Of a stretch of DNA of 64,000 nucleotides, positions 1 to 9,749 are shown piece by piece. The translations under genes and the position numbers were made by a program. How positions within the stretch are numbered: the stretch's first letter is position 1; each line of letters opens with the position of its first letter. The notes below the pieces were generated by a model. The model did no database searches. It worked only from the letters and a program-made list of their open reading frames with translations, and was not told the origin of the DNA. This stretch comes from Bryobacterales bacterium. Lineage in GTDB: Bacteria > Acidobacteriota > Terriglobia > Bryobacterales > Bryobacteraceae. Location of the stretch: contig PMUP01000020.1 of the NCBI GenBank assembly GCA_003166865.1, positions 26,948 through 90,947 of the forward strand. The letters run 5' to 3'.

Positions 1-1329
1 GTTGCTGGGCGGAGTGACAGGCGCACTGGTTGGCAAAGGCGGACGCGTGGTCGCGGCCCCAGGAGCAGCCTTTTGCGGAGCATAGGCCGGTGCAGGATGT
101 TGAGCCGGAGCAGCAGCGGAAGGTTCGTCATCGGTCGGATCGCCGGTTTCCGCCGGGGGCCCGGATTTAAGTTTGGGCTTTGGCACTGTTTGGGCAACTG
201 GTGGTGGCGCGGCGGCGCTGGCCGTGGATGGCTGGGCGGCGCTGGCCGTGGATGGCTGGGCGGCGCTGGCCGGTGTAGGCACGCCGTGAACCGAAGGGAT
301 CTTCGTAAAATCGGGAGGCTTCGATCCTGGCACGCCCTCGCCATACACGTGTTTCTGATCCGCCCCGGCTTGCTTATAGATCGCGCGGAGGCGGTCGGCA
401 TCGGTGGCTAATGCCCCCGGCTGTGGAGGGCCCTGCGGAACTTCGCTCGCGGCGTCGGCCGGCAGTGGCTGAATGCGATAACCCGGCGCGGCCAGTTCCC
501 CGGCCGGTACTTCCTGGTGGACCCCTTGCAGGACGATCAGGACTTCTTCCGCGCCGCCCTGCATCCCGCTGGGCGTGACATAGATCTCTTTAAACGTCTT
601 GCCGTTTTGCACCGCGGCGACTTGGCCCACCGGGAAGCCTTTGGGGAAAATACGGTCGTCGCCAGACGTGTAGAACCACTCGCCAACATCGACGCGCTCT
701 TCGTTTTGGACATAGTCCACCAAACACTCCGCGTGCCCTTGTCCTTTGAGCGTGCCGTGCACTCGATTCTTCTGCGAAATCACGCCGGCGGCGAACGTGG
801 GGTCGGTGATCAGCATCACCAGCGAAGCGGTGGGATACGCATCCACCACTTTCCCGACGATGCCGTCCGGGGTCACCACCGCCATGCCGCTCTCAACTCC
901 GCTGGTGGACCCCCGGTCGACGAATACGACCTTCGAGTTAGCTCCCGTGCCGTTCCCGATGACGCGCGCGGCAATGGTTTTCGACGGCGTTCGCGCCTCA
1001 AACACGCTCAATGAGCGGGCCCGGTCGGCCGTGGCCAACTCGTTTTTTAAGTAGTTGTTGTCTATCTTGAGCTGGCCGTTCTCGCGCTGCAACTTCACAT
1101 TCGCGCTGTGCACGTTCAACAGAACGAAGTAGTCTTCGACGAAACCCCAGGTGTAGCGGCGCACAAACTCGAGACCCTGCTCAACGGGAGTTACCGCCGT
1201 GACGGCCCAAACCCGGATGAGCGGAATATCTCGATTGGTCCTGACCTGATATGCAATCAGCAGCAACTGGGCCGTGATCACGATCAACAGCACCGTGAGA
1301 TGACGGTAGCGGCTGAGAAAGAAATCCAT
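1..1329 (-). CDS. mreC: Rod shape-determining protein MreC (3' end beyond the window)
   Basis: This is the periplasmic scaffold of the elongasome, linking MreB to the peptidoglycan synthases. The reading frame is open from ATG at 1329 to the left edge (443 codons, no stop seen). It has a short cytoplasmic start, one membrane helix at about residues 11-28, a coiled-coil stretch near 75-105 and then the MreC beta domains at about 115-275 (for example GSTSGVESGMAVVTPDG). After residue 280 comes an unusually long Pro/Ala-rich tail with a tandem TASAAQPS repeat. Typical MreC proteins are about 270-370 residues, so this one is long. It lies 70 bp downstream of mreB on the same strand, the usual mreBC order. 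The fold and context are solid; the role of the tail is unknown. Confidence 0.93.
   Translation of the reverse strand, partial: MDFFLSRYRHLTVLLIVITAQLLLIAYQVRTNRDIPLIRVWAVTAVTPVEQGLEFVRRYTWGFVEDYFVLLNVHSANVKLQRENGQLKIDNNYLKNELATADRARSLSVFEARTPSKTIAARVIGNGTGANSKVVFVDRGSTSGVESGMAVVTPDGIVGKVVDAYPTASLVMLITDPTFAAGVISQKNRVHGTLKGQGHAECLVDYVQNEERVDVGEWFYTSGDDRIFPKGFPVGQVAAVQNGKTFKEIYVTPSGMQGGAEEVLIVLQGVHQEVPAGELAAPGYRIQPLPADAASEVPQGPPQPGALATDADRLRAIYKQAGADQKHVYGEGVPGSKPPDFTKIPSVHGVPTPASAAQPSTASAAQPSTASAAAPPPVAQTVPKPKLKSGPPAETGDPTDDEPSAAAPAQHPAPAYAPQKAAPGAATTRPPLPTSAPVTPPSN
211..272. repeat. 24-bp tandem repeat inside the mreC tail
   Basis: Two perfect 24-bp units (211-234 and 235-258) are followed by a partial third (259-272). 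Read on the minus strand they encode repeated TASAAQPS-type residues in the Pro/Ala-rich tail of MreC. The unit is a multiple of three, so copy-number changes would keep the frame. Confidence 0.85.
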
Positions 1330-1399
1330 AAAGTTACATCACGTCGGCCCCGGCGGGACGGCCGGCACTAACCCTCGTTCAATCGCCAGGCATCAGGCA

Positions 1400-2425
1400 T
1401 TACTCAATGGCCACCCTACGGAGCAATTTGAAGTCCGTCAACATTTTGCCGGTTCCCAGCACCACGCTCGCCAGAGGGTCCTCGGCGATCGATACCGGCA
1501 GCCCGGTTTCCTCACGAATGCGCTTATCTAAATTCTTCAACAGCGCACCGCCTCCGGTCAAAACAATTCCGCGGTCGCTGATGTCGGCGCTCAACTCAGG
1601 AGGAGTCCGCTCCAGCGCTACGCGGATAGCGTTCATGATGGTGGCCACGCACTCCGCCAGCGCCTCGCGGATTTCGCTATCGTCGATGGTCAGCGTTTTC
1701 GGCACGCCCTCGATCAGATTTCGCCCCTTGATTTCCATCGTCAGCGGTCTGTCCAAAGGATAGGCCGAGCCGATCTGAATCTTAATGGACTCGCCGGTTC
1801 GCTCACCGATCAGTAAGTTGTACTTGCGCTTGAGGTACTGCATGATGGCTTCATCCATGGCGTTGCCGGCGACGCGCACCGAGCGCGAATAGACGATGCC
1901 GGAGAGCGATATGACGGCGACATCCGTGGTGCCGCCTCCGATATCGACCACCATGTTGCCGGAGGGCTCGGTCACCGGAAGCCCGGCTCCGATCGCCGCC
2001 ACCATGGCCTGCTCCACCAGGTGCACCTCGCTCGCCTTGGCGCGATAGGCGGAATCGATCACGGCGCGCTTTTCCACCTGCGTGATCTCACTTGGAACGC
2101 CAATCACGATGCGCGGATGCACCAGCACTTTCCGCCCGTGCGCCTTCAGGATGAAGTAGCTGAGCATGCGCTCGGTGACCTTGAAATCGGCGATGACGCC
2201 GTCCTTCATCGGGCGAATAGCCACGATATTGCCGGGCGTTCGGCCGAGCATCTCCTTGGCCTCTTTGCCCACTGCCTCCACTTCACCGTTGGTCTTGTTG
2301 ATGGCCACAATGGAAGGCTCGTTCACAACAATCCCTTTGCCTTTGGCGAAAACCAGCGTGTTGGCGGTCCCAAGATCGATGGCCAGATCCGACGAGAATA
2401 AGCTAAACAGCGAACGCAGATTCAT
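1400..2425 (-). CDS. mreB: Rod shape-determining protein MreB (actin homologue)
   Basis: This is the cytoplasmic actin-like ATPase that forms membrane-associated filaments and orients lateral wall synthesis. At 341 residues it has normal family length. Actin-fold signatures are present: phosphate-1 loop DLGTANT at about residues 17-23, phosphate-2 loop [11 protein letters not shown] near 161-171, and the adenosine motif [10 protein letters not shown] near 290. The N-terminal [13 protein letters not shown] resembles the membrane-binding amphipathic extension. It is followed by mreC on the same strand and probably co-transcribed. The 165 bp upstream hold no other gene and probably contain the operon promoter. 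Confidence 0.98.
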   Translation of the reverse strand: MNLRSLFSLFSSDLAIDLGTANTLVFAKGKGIVVNEPSIVAINKTNGEVEAVGKEAKEMLGRTPGNIVAIRPMKDGVIADFKVTERMLSYFILKAHGRKVLVHPRIVIGVPSEITQVEKRAVIDSAYRAKASEVHLVEQAMVAAIGAGLPVTEPSGNMVVDIGGGTTDVAVISLSGIVYSRSVRVAGNAMDEAIMQYLKRKYNLLIGERTGESIKIQIGSAYPLDRPLTMEIKGRNLIEGVPKTLTIDDSEIREALAECVATIMNAIRVALERTPPELSADISDRGIVLTGGGALLKNLDKRIREETGLPVSIAEDPLASVVLGTGKMLTDFKLLRRVAIE

Positions 2426-2626
2426 GTAGAGACTCTTCCGGCTCCTTCAACTCGTGCAGAGAGGCCGTGCCACACGCATATTTCCAGTGGTCCAGAGGTT
2501 ACAGCGGGAGGCGCTCCGACGATCCATCAAAAGCGTATCATATTCAACGTTCTACATCAATTATTTCAGCGAACACTGTAAGGCGCTAGGGTGGCCCAGA
2601 GCCAGGTTGTGGCAGAATCAAGGTAC

Positions 2627-3799
2627 ATGCTGACGCGGCGGACATTCGCACTCGGTGGACTCGCCGGCGGGCTCGGTGCGCTGGCGGCCTGCCACCCCAG
2701 GAAAGCGAGCGGGTTTTCGGGCTATGCCTTCGTCGCGAACCAAGACGGCGGCGCAATCGCCGCGGTGGACCTCGAAGTCTTCGCCGTGGCCCGGCACATT
2801 CGAATCGACGGTTCCCCAACCGCCGTGCTGGCGCATCCGACGCTCGGCCGCGTGTATGCACTTACGCCGGATAACGGCTCGGTCCATGAAATTCTTACCG
2901 GGAACCTGACCTTTTCGCACAAGCTGCAAGTGGCCAGCCTGGCCTTGGAGATGCGCCTCGCTCCCCAGTTCGCTCCACAAGGAGACGCGCTGTATGTCCT
3001 CTGCCAGAAGCCCAGGCAATTGGTTCGCGTGGCGCTCGATCCGCTGCGGATCGACTGGACTCTTCCGCTCGCCGACGATCCCGCCGATTTCGACATCTCG
3101 CCGGACGGAGCCACGGTGGCCATCAGCTCCGGGGCCGGATGTTCAATCACGTTCGTGGACGTCCGCAATCGCAGCGCCTTTTCGCCCATGCGCACCACCG
3201 GCGAAATCGGGCTGGTTCGATTTCAGCCACCGCACGGCGATGCCGCGCGCGCGCAATCGGATTCACAGCAACTGATCGCGGCCAACGTCAGCCAGCGCAT
3301 GCTGTCGATTTTCGACGTGCCGAGGCGCCGCCTGATGGTGAACCTGCCGCTGGCTGTACGGCCGGATCATCTGTGCTTTAAGACTGACGGCGGGCAAGTG
3401 TTTGTCACCGGCGAGGGAATGGACGGAGTGGTGGTGGTTTACCCTTACTACACGCCGCAAATCGGCCAGACTGTGCTCGCGGGTCACAACCCGGGCGCAA
3501 TGGCGGTATCCACATCGCCAGGTTATTTGTTCGTGGCGAACACAAAATCCGCCGATGTAAGCATCCTCGACATCGAAACCGGCAAAGTCCTGGCAGTGAC
3601 GCCGGTGGGCACGGAGCCTTCCTCGATCACCATCACACCTGACGATCAATACGCGTTGGTGCTGAACCAGGCATCCGGCGACATGGCGGTGATTCGGATT
3701 CCGAATGTGACGCGCGCGGCCCGGTCGAAAAAAGGCCCGCTGTTCATGCTGATTCCGGTGGGCTCGAAACCAGTGAGTGCGGCCGTGGTTGCCATTTAA
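2627..3799 (+). CDS. YVTN/WD-type beta-propeller lipoprotein
   Basis: The protein has about 390 residues. I chose ATG 2627 because it gives a compact export signal, with TRRTF resembling a twin-arginine motif, a hydrophobic Gly/Leu/Ala run and then LAAC, a good lipobox. A GTG at 2591 would add 12 residues. The body is built of repeats of the kind FVANQDGGAIAAVDLE and LFVANTKSADVSILDIETG, typical of YVTN-family seven-bladed propellers. Such proteins are usually anchored in the envelope and either bind ligands or carry lactonase-like activity. No catalytic residues can be assigned, so the function is unknown. It stands alone, divergent from mreB. Confidence 0.75.
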   Translation: MLTRRTFALGGLAGGLGALAACHPRKASGFSGYAFVANQDGGAIAAVDLEVFAVARHIRIDGSPTAVLAHPTLGRVYALTPDNGSVHEILTGNLTFSHKLQVASLALEMRLAPQFAPQGDALYVLCQKPRQLVRVALDPLRIDWTLPLADDPADFDISPDGATVAISSGAGCSITFVDVRNRSAFSPMRTTGEIGLVRFQPPHGDAARAQSDSQQLIAANVSQRMLSIFDVPRRRLMVNLPLAVRPDHLCFKTDGGQVFVTGEGMDGVVVVYPYYTPQIGQTVLAGHNPGAMAVSTSPGYLFVANTKSADVSILDIETGKVLAVTPVGTEPSSITITPDDQYALVLNQASGDMAVIRIPNVTRAARSKKGPLFMLIPVGSKPVSAAVVAI

Positions 3800-3808
3800 G
3801 GCCGCGAT

Positions 3809-4225
3809 CTAGAAACTGAACTCCTCGATCTGCGGCGGCCTCTGGTCGTAATCGCTGTAGCGAATCCATTTCGGCTGCACCACAAAGTACGCGATGCCGG
3901 GCCAGCTCAGCCGATTGGGACCGTCGGGCCAGGCCGCGAAATAGACTTGCTGATAGCGCGCGAGCTCGGCACCCGTGGGCTGGAATGCTCGTCCTTCAAG
4001 TTGCACGGTAACTTCACCCGCCCAGCCAATGACGAAAGACGCGGCGGGATTCGCCCGCAGGTTGGCGTATTTGCGCGAGCTCGCCACCGTGTCGAAGATG
4101 ATTTCCAACTCCGGCGTGACGGCGATGCCAACCAGCGCCGATTGCGGAGCGCCCTCCCCAGAGATGCTCCCCAGCACTCCGAGCTTGTGCCCATCCATGA
4201 ATTTGAATAGGTCCGCTGTGGTCAT
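3809..4225 (-). CDS. Pyridoxamine 5'-phosphate oxidase-fold (FMN-binding) protein
   Basis: The protein has 138 residues with the split-barrel fold of the PNPOx-like superfamily. It opens with LFKFMDGHKLGVLGSISGEGAPQSALVG, followed by a VASSRKYANLRANPAASFVIGW segment, the usual flavin-phosphate-contact region. Similar small proteins bind FMN, F420 or haem; the true substrate cannot be told. I chose ATG 4225 because it overlaps the rsmE stop in an ATGA arrangement, implying translational coupling; an ATG at 4237 is also possible. Its link with the ribosomal methyltransferase is probably only operonic. Confidence 0.7.
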   Translation of the reverse strand: MTTADLFKFMDGHKLGVLGSISGEGAPQSALVGIAVTPELEIIFDTVASSRKYANLRANPAASFVIGWAGEVTVQLEGRAFQPTGAELARYQQVYFAAWPDGPNRLSWPGIAYFVVQPKWIRYSDYDQRPPQIEEFSF

Positions 4226-4950
4226 ATAGTGTTCCATGCCGCGTTGATGATCGCGAGCCCCGCGATGGCGGCCGTCTCCGCGCGAAGAATCTCGTGGCCG
4301 AGCGAAACCGCGCACCAGCCGGCGCCGGTGATCATCTCGCGCTCGCGATCGGTCCAGCCGCCCTCTGGACCGAGCAACAGCGCTATCGAATCACCCGTCC
4401 GCCGCGACGACGACAAGACTGACAGCATCGGCGGGGCGGCACCCTGGGCTTCATCGAGCAGATAACGGTAGTCGCACTCGATCGCGAGGGCGTCCGCCAA
4501 GCCAACCGCAACGTGAATCTCCGGCAATCGCACGCGCCGCGACTGTTCGCTCGCTTCCCGCGCGATACGGTTCCATCTCACCGAGCGTTTCTCGGCAGCT
4601 TTTCTCAAGCCCTTCTCGGTGCGTTCGGTTTCCAGCGGGATAATCTGTTCAACTCCCAACTCGGTGGCCTTCTCGATGATCCATTCGAAGCGCTCAAAGC
4701 GGACCAACGACGCAAGCAACGTGGTGCGGACTAGAGGCTCGGCCGCTGCCAACCGCTCTTGGACGACAAATGATACTAGGTCCTTGCGCGCGCTCTCCAC
4801 CTCGGCCAAATAGACGCTGTGGTTGTCCGAAATCTCGAACTGTTGTCCTGGCTCCACGCGCAATACGCGCGTCAGGTGGTGGGCATCCGGTCCGCTGATC
4901 CGCGCCCGCCCCGATTGCACGGCATCGACGAAGAAACGGCGGCGGGCCAT
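4222..4950 (-). CDS. rsmE: 16S rRNA m3U1498 methyltransferase RsmE
   Basis: This is a SPOUT-family, SAM-dependent enzyme that methylates N3 of U1498 in 16S rRNA. At 242 residues it has the usual length. The N-terminal PUA-like domain (SGPDAHHLTRVLRVEPGQ) precedes the knotted SPOUT domain. That domain has EKATELGVEQIIPLETERTE near residue 95 and the SAM-binding loop LLGPEGGWTDREREM near 192, followed by LGHEILRAETAAIAG. It overlaps the downstream flavin-fold gene by 4 bp. Confidence 0.95.
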   Translation of the reverse strand: MARRRFFVDAVQSGRARISGPDAHHLTRVLRVEPGQQFEISDNHSVYLAEVESARKDLVSFVVQERLAAAEPLVRTTLLASLVRFERFEWIIEKATELGVEQIIPLETERTEKGLRKAAEKRSVRWNRIAREASEQSRRVRLPEIHVAVGLADALAIECDYRYLLDEAQGAAPPMLSVLSSSRRTGDSIALLLGPEGGWTDREREMITGAGWCAVSLGHEILRAETAAIAGLAIINAAWNTI

Positions 4951-5079
4951 GAGTTTACTGTACGCCCATCCGCGCCCTGCGTTACAAATAATCGAAGCTC
5001 CCGGGGGCGGTATTTGCTACGCTGCTCTTAGGACCCTAATCTAGATTCCGAGCTTCCTCGGAGGCTCTCCTCGGAGCGG

Positions 5080-6900
5080 ATGTTGCTACGCATTCGAAGA
5101 CCTGACCAGTGGTACCTTGCCGGCGCTTTATTGATTCTGCTGGCCGTTAGTTTTCTTTCCTATCTGGAGTGGTCGGCTTATCAACGCAGCGGGCCTCAGG
5201 TCCAGCACAGCCGTGCGGTTCTTGAAAAGGTCGAACAGGTGCTGTCATACACCAAGGACGCCGAGACCGGCCAGCGCGGGTTCGTGCTGACCGGCAATGC
5301 AGAATATCGGCAAGTATACGACCAGGCCATCGCGGCCCTTCCTTCAGAGCTGAGCAGCCTGCGCGCCCTGATAGCGGATAAGGCTGCGCTACGCACTCAG
5401 GTAGCGACACTGGAGGGCCTGATTTCCGAAAAGCTCGCGGAGTTGAAGGAGACTGTCGACCTGCGCCAGAACGAAGGATTCCAAGCCGCGCTCGACGTCG
5501 TGGAAACCAATCGTGGCAAGCACACTATGGATGACATTCGCAAAATTGGAGCGGATCTGCGGAATGACATCTACACGAGCCTGCAGCAAGACATTCGCGA
5601 GCGGCAAGAGCAGGAATCCCGGACGCGCCTCACTTCGGTTTTGGGAGGAGTGGTGCTGTTTGTGTTTCTGCTCCTCGCGACGTTCGATATCAGCCGCGCC
5701 ACCGCCGAGCGCGATCGGCTGATTGTCGATCTGCAGGCCGCCAACGATCGCACCACCGCGAGCCGCGACTTGCTGCACACCACGCTCACCAGCATTGGCG
5801 ACGCCGTCATCGCAACCGATAACGCCGGGCGGGTAACTTTCATGAACGCCGTGGCCGAGCAGCTGACTGGATGGAAGCAAACCGAAGCGGCAGGACGACC
5901 GTTGCAAAACGTGTTCGCAATCGTGAACGAAGAATCTCGCGAAGCAACCCCCAATCCCGCGATGAAGGCTCTGCGCGACGGAGCCATCACCGGTCTCGCG
6001 AATCACACCGTGCTCGTCTCACGCGACGGCTCCGAGCGCCCGATTGACGACAGCGCCGCGCCAATCCGCAACACCTACGGGAAAGTTATTGGAGCAGTGC
6101 TGGTGTTTCGCGATATTTCAGAGCGCCGCTACACTGAGGAACAAACGCGGCGCTTGAACCGGGCCTTGGTCCGAACCAACCAGGACTTGCAGCAATTCTC
6201 CTATGCCGCTTCACATGACTTGAAGGAGCCCTTGCGCACCGTGGCCACGTGCCTGCAGCTCGCGCTTCGAAACTATTCCGGCAAGGTTCTGGACGGAGAG
6301 GCCGCGCAACTCATGGAGGTAGCGGTTGCGGGCGCGCAGCGGATGCACGCGCTGGTGGAGGCGCTGTTGGAGTACTCGCGAGCGGGTGAAGTGGCCGAAT
6401 CGATGATCGAGCCAGTGCCGGTCGACAGAGTGGTTGGGGATGCGGTCACGAATCTGCAGAGTGCCATCGCGGAAACCAACGCCTCGGTCTCGTTCGGCCA
6501 GCTTCCCGTAGTGACAGCCAATCCGCTGCATTTGGCGCAAGTGTTTCAAAACCTCATCAGCAATGCATTGAAATACCGGTCGAACCAACCTCCGCGCATC
6601 GCCGTGAGCGCGTTGGAACAGGAGCAAAACTGGCTGTTCACGGTGGAGGATAACGGCATCGGAATTCGGCCCGAATATCAGGCGCAGATCTTTGGCATCT
6701 TCAAGCGCCTGCACGGCAACGAATATCCCGGAACCGGAATTGGACTGGCCATTTGCAAGAAGATCGTGGATCGGCATGGAGGATCCATTTGGGTAGAGTC
6801 GGAGCCGGGCAAAGGTTCGCGATTCTCGTTCACGCTGCCGCGCACGGCTGGCGATTCGTTGACGACCAGGTCCTCCGCCGCGCTTGGGGATCGCGCATAA
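5080..6900 (+). CDS. Membrane sensor histidine kinase with CHASE3 and PAS domains
   Basis: The protein has 606 residues. An N-terminal membrane helix (about 11-31) precedes an extracytoplasmic CHASE3 sensor (about 35-180, with [14 protein letters not shown]), a second helix (about 186-206) and a PAS domain (about 230-350). The kinase core has phosphoacceptor helix [13 protein letters not shown] near residue 380 and ATPase boxes [20 protein letters not shown] and [12 protein letters not shown]. The phytochrome-like H-box (SHDLKEPLR) is common in kinases carrying CHASE3/PAS. No response regulator is adjacent, so it is an orphan by position. Its CHASE3 closely resembles the one in the hybrid kinase at 57058. 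Confidence 0.93.
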   Translation: MLLRIRRPDQWYLAGALLILLAVSFLSYLEWSAYQRSGPQVQHSRAVLEKVEQVLSYTKDAETGQRGFVLTGNAEYRQVYDQAIAALPSELSSLRALIADKAALRTQVATLEGLISEKLAELKETVDLRQNEGFQAALDVVETNRGKHTMDDIRKIGADLRNDIYTSLQQDIRERQEQESRTRLTSVLGGVVLFVFLLLATFDISRATAERDRLIVDLQAANDRTTASRDLLHTTLTSIGDAVIATDNAGRVTFMNAVAEQLTGWKQTEAAGRPLQNVFAIVNEESREATPNPAMKALRDGAITGLANHTVLVSRDGSERPIDDSAAPIRNTYGKVIGAVLVFRDISERRYTEEQTRRLNRALVRTNQDLQQFSYAASHDLKEPLRTVATCLQLALRNYSGKVLDGEAAQLMEVAVAGAQRMHALVEALLEYSRAGEVAESMIEPVPVDRVVGDAVTNLQSAIAETNASVSFGQLPVVTANPLHLAQVFQNLISNALKYRSNQPPRIAVSALEQEQNWLFTVEDNGIGIRPEYQAQIFGIFKRLHGNEYPGTGIGLAICKKIVDRHGGSIWVESEPGKGSRFSFTLPRTAGDSLTTRSSAALGDRA

Positions 6901-6910
6901 TGGCCCTCAG

Positions 6911-7513
6911 ATGATCGCCTTCCTCCGCGGGAAACTGCTTGAAAAACATCCCAATCAAATCATCGTCGACACAGCCGGCGTCGGATATGACGTTGTGATT
7001 CCGATCTCGACCTTTTCGGCGCTTCCCGATACCGGCGCCGAAGTCGCCCTGCACATTCACACACATGTCCGGGAGGATGCGCTCGCGCTGTTCGGCTTCT
7101 TCACGTCCGAAGAGAAGCGGCTGTTCGAGAAGCTGATCTCGGTGAGCGGCATCGGGCCGTCACTTGCGATTAAAGTACTGTCGGGTCTTGCGACGCCAAC
7201 GATCATCGACGCGATTCGTGGCGGCGATGTCGACCAGTTGGTGCGCATCCCGGGCGTCGGAAAGAAGACCGCCGAGCGCATGGTGCTGGAGTTGAAGGAC
7301 AAGTTGGAAGGCCTGGGAGGCGGCGCATCACCCGCCGTTTCATCCAGGACCGAGCCCGCGCTGAGCGCAATCGAACACGACGTGCTGTCCGCGTTACTCA
7401 ATCTGGGCTGCCAACGAGGGGCCGCCGAGGCCGCTGTGCGCAAAGCCAAAGCCGCCGAGCCGGGCTCCGCTTTCGAGCCGCTGTTCCGCAAGGCGCTGGA
7501 GCTGGTTCGATAA
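6911..7513 (+). CDS. ruvA: Holliday junction DNA helicase subunit RuvA
   Basis: RuvA binds four-way junctions as a tetramer and loads RuvB for branch migration. From ATG 6911 (MIAFLRGKL, the canonical RuvA start) the protein has 200 residues. It shows the N-terminal OB fold, two helix-hairpin-helix motifs (LISVSGIGPSLAIKVLSGL and VRIPGVGKKTAERMVLELK) and the C-terminal RuvB-contact domain after a Gly/Pro/Ser linker. An upstream in-frame start at 6884 would overlap the kinase gene and is not needed. One base separates its stop from ruvB. No ruvC is seen in the window. Confidence 0.97.
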   Translation: MIAFLRGKLLEKHPNQIIVDTAGVGYDVVIPISTFSALPDTGAEVALHIHTHVREDALALFGFFTSEEKRLFEKLISVSGIGPSLAIKVLSGLATPTIIDAIRGGDVDQLVRIPGVGKKTAERMVLELKDKLEGLGGGASPAVSSRTEPALSAIEHDVLSALLNLGCQRGAAEAAVRKAKAAEPGSAFEPLFRKALELVR

Positions 7514-7514
7514 C

Positions 7515-8543
7515 ATGCGCGAGACCGGAATCGCATCTCCTTCGCCGCTGGAAGGCGAGCGCCAATTCGAAGCCGCTCTTCGTCCCACTCGACTGGCCGA
7601 TTTCACCGGCCAATCCAATCTCAAAGAGAACCTCTCCATTGCCATCGAGGCCGCCAAGCGGCGCGGCGAGGCTATGGACCACGTTTTGCTCTACGGCCCG
7701 CCCGGCCTCGGTAAAACAACACTGGCGACCATCATTGCCGGCGAGTTAGGCGTGGGATTCGAGCAGACCTCCGGACCGATTCTGCAGAAGAAGCTCGACC
7801 TCACCGGCGTCCTCACCAATATTCGACCGCGCCAGGTCTTCTTTATCGACGAAATCCACCGGCTGCTTCCCGACGTGGAGGAAATCCTGTACGCGGCGCT
7901 CGAGGACTTCCGCATGGACATCCTGATTGGAACAGGGCCGGGCGCGCGCACGCATTCCATGGCAATTCCCCATTTCACAGCGATCGGGGCCACCACGCGT
8001 CAGGGTCTAGTAAGCGCTCCCCTGCGCGGGCGCTTCGGACTGGTGTTGCGGCTCAATCACTACGGAGTTGCCGAACTGAACGCCATCGTGCAACGCTCCG
8101 CCAAGCTGCTCAACGTCACCGTGGATCCCGATGGCGCCGAGGAAATCGCCCGACGCAGCCGCGGCACGCCGCGCATCGCCAACCGATTGCTGCGACGCGT
8201 AAGAGATTATGCGCAGGTTCGCGCCGAAGGGCACATCGATCTGCGCGTGGCCACCAGCGCCCTGGATTTGCTGGAAGTGGATCGCTACGGCCTGGACGAG
8301 ATCGACCAGAAGATCATGCTGACGTTGCTCGAAAAATATGCCGGCGGGCCTGTCGGAGTGAATACGATAGCAGCGTCGATCGACGAGGAGGCCGACACGA
8401 TTGAGGAGGTCTACGAGCCTTACTTGATGCAGCTCGGCTTCATCGACCGCACTCCGCGCGGCCGCGTCGGCACCGACCGGGCGTTCGAATATTTCAAGAT
8501 CCCGCGCCGCCAGCGCGGCGGGATGCAGAGCGATCTGTTTTGA
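7515..8543 (+). CDS. ruvB: Holliday junction branch-migration ATPase RuvB
   Basis: RuvB is the hexameric AAA+ motor of the RuvAB branch-migration complex; at 342 residues it has normal length. Walker A is LYGPPGLGKTTLA near residue 60, Walker B is FFIDEIHRL near 110, and sensor/arginine-finger elements follow (GATTRQGLVSAPLRGRFG). The C-terminal winged-helix region has YEPYLMQLGFIDRTPRGR. It starts one base after the ruvA stop and its TGA overlaps the TTG of folK, giving a ruvA-ruvB-folK unit. Confidence 0.98.
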   Translation: MRETGIASPSPLEGERQFEAALRPTRLADFTGQSNLKENLSIAIEAAKRRGEAMDHVLLYGPPGLGKTTLATIIAGELGVGFEQTSGPILQKKLDLTGVLTNIRPRQVFFIDEIHRLLPDVEEILYAALEDFRMDILIGTGPGARTHSMAIPHFTAIGATTRQGLVSAPLRGRFGLVLRLNHYGVAELNAIVQRSAKLLNVTVDPDGAEEIARRSRGTPRIANRLLRRVRDYAQVRAEGHIDLRVATSALDLLEVDRYGLDEIDQKIMLTLLEKYAGGPVGVNTIAASIDEEADTIEEVYEPYLMQLGFIDRTPRGRVGTDRAFEYFKIPRRQRGGMQSDLF

Positions 8544-9028
8544 AAACCGGGTATCTGGGCCTCGGCTCGAACATTGGCAACCGCGAGGCCAACCTCCGGG
8601 AAGCGCTGGAACGCCTGGAATCCGACGGGATTCGCGTGGTGCGCCGATCGTCGCTCTATGAGACCGAGCCGCGGGATCTCCGCGATCAACCCTGGTTCCT
8701 GAACGCCGTGGTGGAAGTGGAGACGGATCTGTTTCCTCTCCAACTGCTGGCGCACATTCAAAACGTCGAGCGCGCGATGGGACGCCGGCGCATGACGCCG
8801 AAAGGCCCGCGCAACATCGATATCGATATTTTGTTCTATGGACGAAGCGTGATCAATGCGGCGGATCTCGAAGTGCCGCATCCGCGCATCGCACAACGCC
8901 GCTTCGTCCTGGAACCTTTCTCAGAAATTGCTCCTGAGTTTCGGCACCCACTGAGCGGAAAGACTGCGCGAGAGATGTTGGCTGCGTTAGAGCCGCAAGG
9001 GATCCGGCGCTTGAACATTACCGTTTGA
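8540..9028 (+). CDS. folK: 2-amino-4-hydroxy-6-hydroxymethyldihydropteridine pyrophosphokinase
   Basis: FolK transfers pyrophosphate from ATP to 6-hydroxymethyl-7,8-dihydropterin in folate synthesis. The 162-residue protein has the family signatures LGLGSNIGNREANL at the start, DQPWFLNAVVEVET near residue 53 and the metal/ATP motif GPRNIDIDILFYG near 92-104. The start is TTG 8540, overlapping the ruvB TGA by four bases (TTGA); no ATG lies nearby in frame. Placement behind ruvB rather than with other fol genes is notable but of unclear meaning. Confidence 0.95.
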   Translation: MKTGYLGLGSNIGNREANLREALERLESDGIRVVRRSSLYETEPRDLRDQPWFLNAVVEVETDLFPLQLLAHIQNVERAMGRRRMTPKGPRNIDIDILFYGRSVINAADLEVPHPRIAQRRFVLEPFSEIAPEFRHPLSGKTAREMLAALEPQGIRRLNITV

Positions 9029-9749
9029 GCGGCATTTTGAGCAACCAGTGCCGGTCCTTCTCCGTCATTTTCTCGGCGGCGAGCCGCAGCACCAGCCTCG
9101 GCGCGCTCGCCCTCCAATCATCCAGAAATTGGATCACGGAACGCGGCCTCTTCGGATAGGTTTCCTTCAACAGCCAGCCAACGCCCTTCCGCACCATGTC
9201 GTCAGTGTCGTCGCGCAACAGACCGCAAACTTGAAAGATCGTTTCTGTGCCGCGGCCCTGCTTTGCTTGCTGGATCAGTGAAACCGCGGCCGATCGCCGT
9301 TTCCAGCGATTCTTGGATTTCGTCCAGCGAGTCAATCTGTCCGCCAAACCCGGTCGATTCGCAATCGAAGCCGCGATCAGCCACGTGGAAACGCCGTCGC
9401 AATGCGACCAGTTCCTGACATACCGGTCCAGCCACTGCTCGAACATCGCAAATTCGCGCTGGTCGCACAATTTGGCGAACCGCCGATACAGGTGGCACAC
9501 GATCACGCCTTCCTCCAGCATGCCGCTCTTCCATAGCTCGGTGGCGAAGCGGTCCCGCTCGGCCACGGGCCACTGCTTCAATTCACGATAGGCGAGCCGC
9601 GCTAATTCGCGAAGCAGAGGAGTTCGGACTCCATACGGCTTCACCGGCTCTTTGAAAAACCAGCGCAACCCAGCGGCAAATTCAGGGTCCGCCGCGGCTT
9701 TCAACCGGGCTCGCGTGGTCTTCAACAAAGCTGCAACTTCGCCCGCCAT
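9018..9749 (-). CDS. AlkD-like DNA alkylation repair protein (HEAT-like repeats)
   Basis: The protein has 243 residues and an all-helical, HEAT-like architecture matching the DNA alkylation repair family (PF08713 type). Recognisable segments are GVRTPLLRELARLAYRE, WLIAASIANRPGLADRL and MVRKGVGWLLKETYPKRP, the last typical of AlkD-type glycosylases. Members remove N3- and N7-alkylpurines without base flipping. The chosen ATG (9749) shares a base with the lpxA stop (TAATG), so the gene is probably translated by coupling with lpxA. It converges on folK with an 11-bp overlap. Substrate specificity is not readable from sequence. Confidence 0.8.
   Translation of the reverse strand: MAGEVAALLKTTRARLKAAADPEFAAGLRWFFKEPVKPYGVRTPLLRELARLAYRELKQWPVAERDRFATELWKSGMLEEGVIVCHLYRRFAKLCDQREFAMFEQWLDRYVRNWSHCDGVSTWLIAASIANRPGLADRLTRWTKSKNRWKRRSAAVSLIQQAKQGRGTETIFQVCGLLRDDTDDMVRKGVGWLLKETYPKRPRSVIQFLDDWRASAPRLVLRLAAEKMTEKDRHWLLKMPLKR

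Noticed and set aside
211..272. Short tandem repeat considered as a CRISPR array
   Set aside because: Units are directly adjacent without spacers, encode in-frame residues of MreC, and there are no cas genes anywhere in the window.
1..1371. Several plus-strand frames at the left edge (73-411, 517-1014, 746-1054, 1108-1371)
   Set aside because: They are shadows of mreC, which is open on the minus strand from 1329 to the edge of the window with correct MreC domains.
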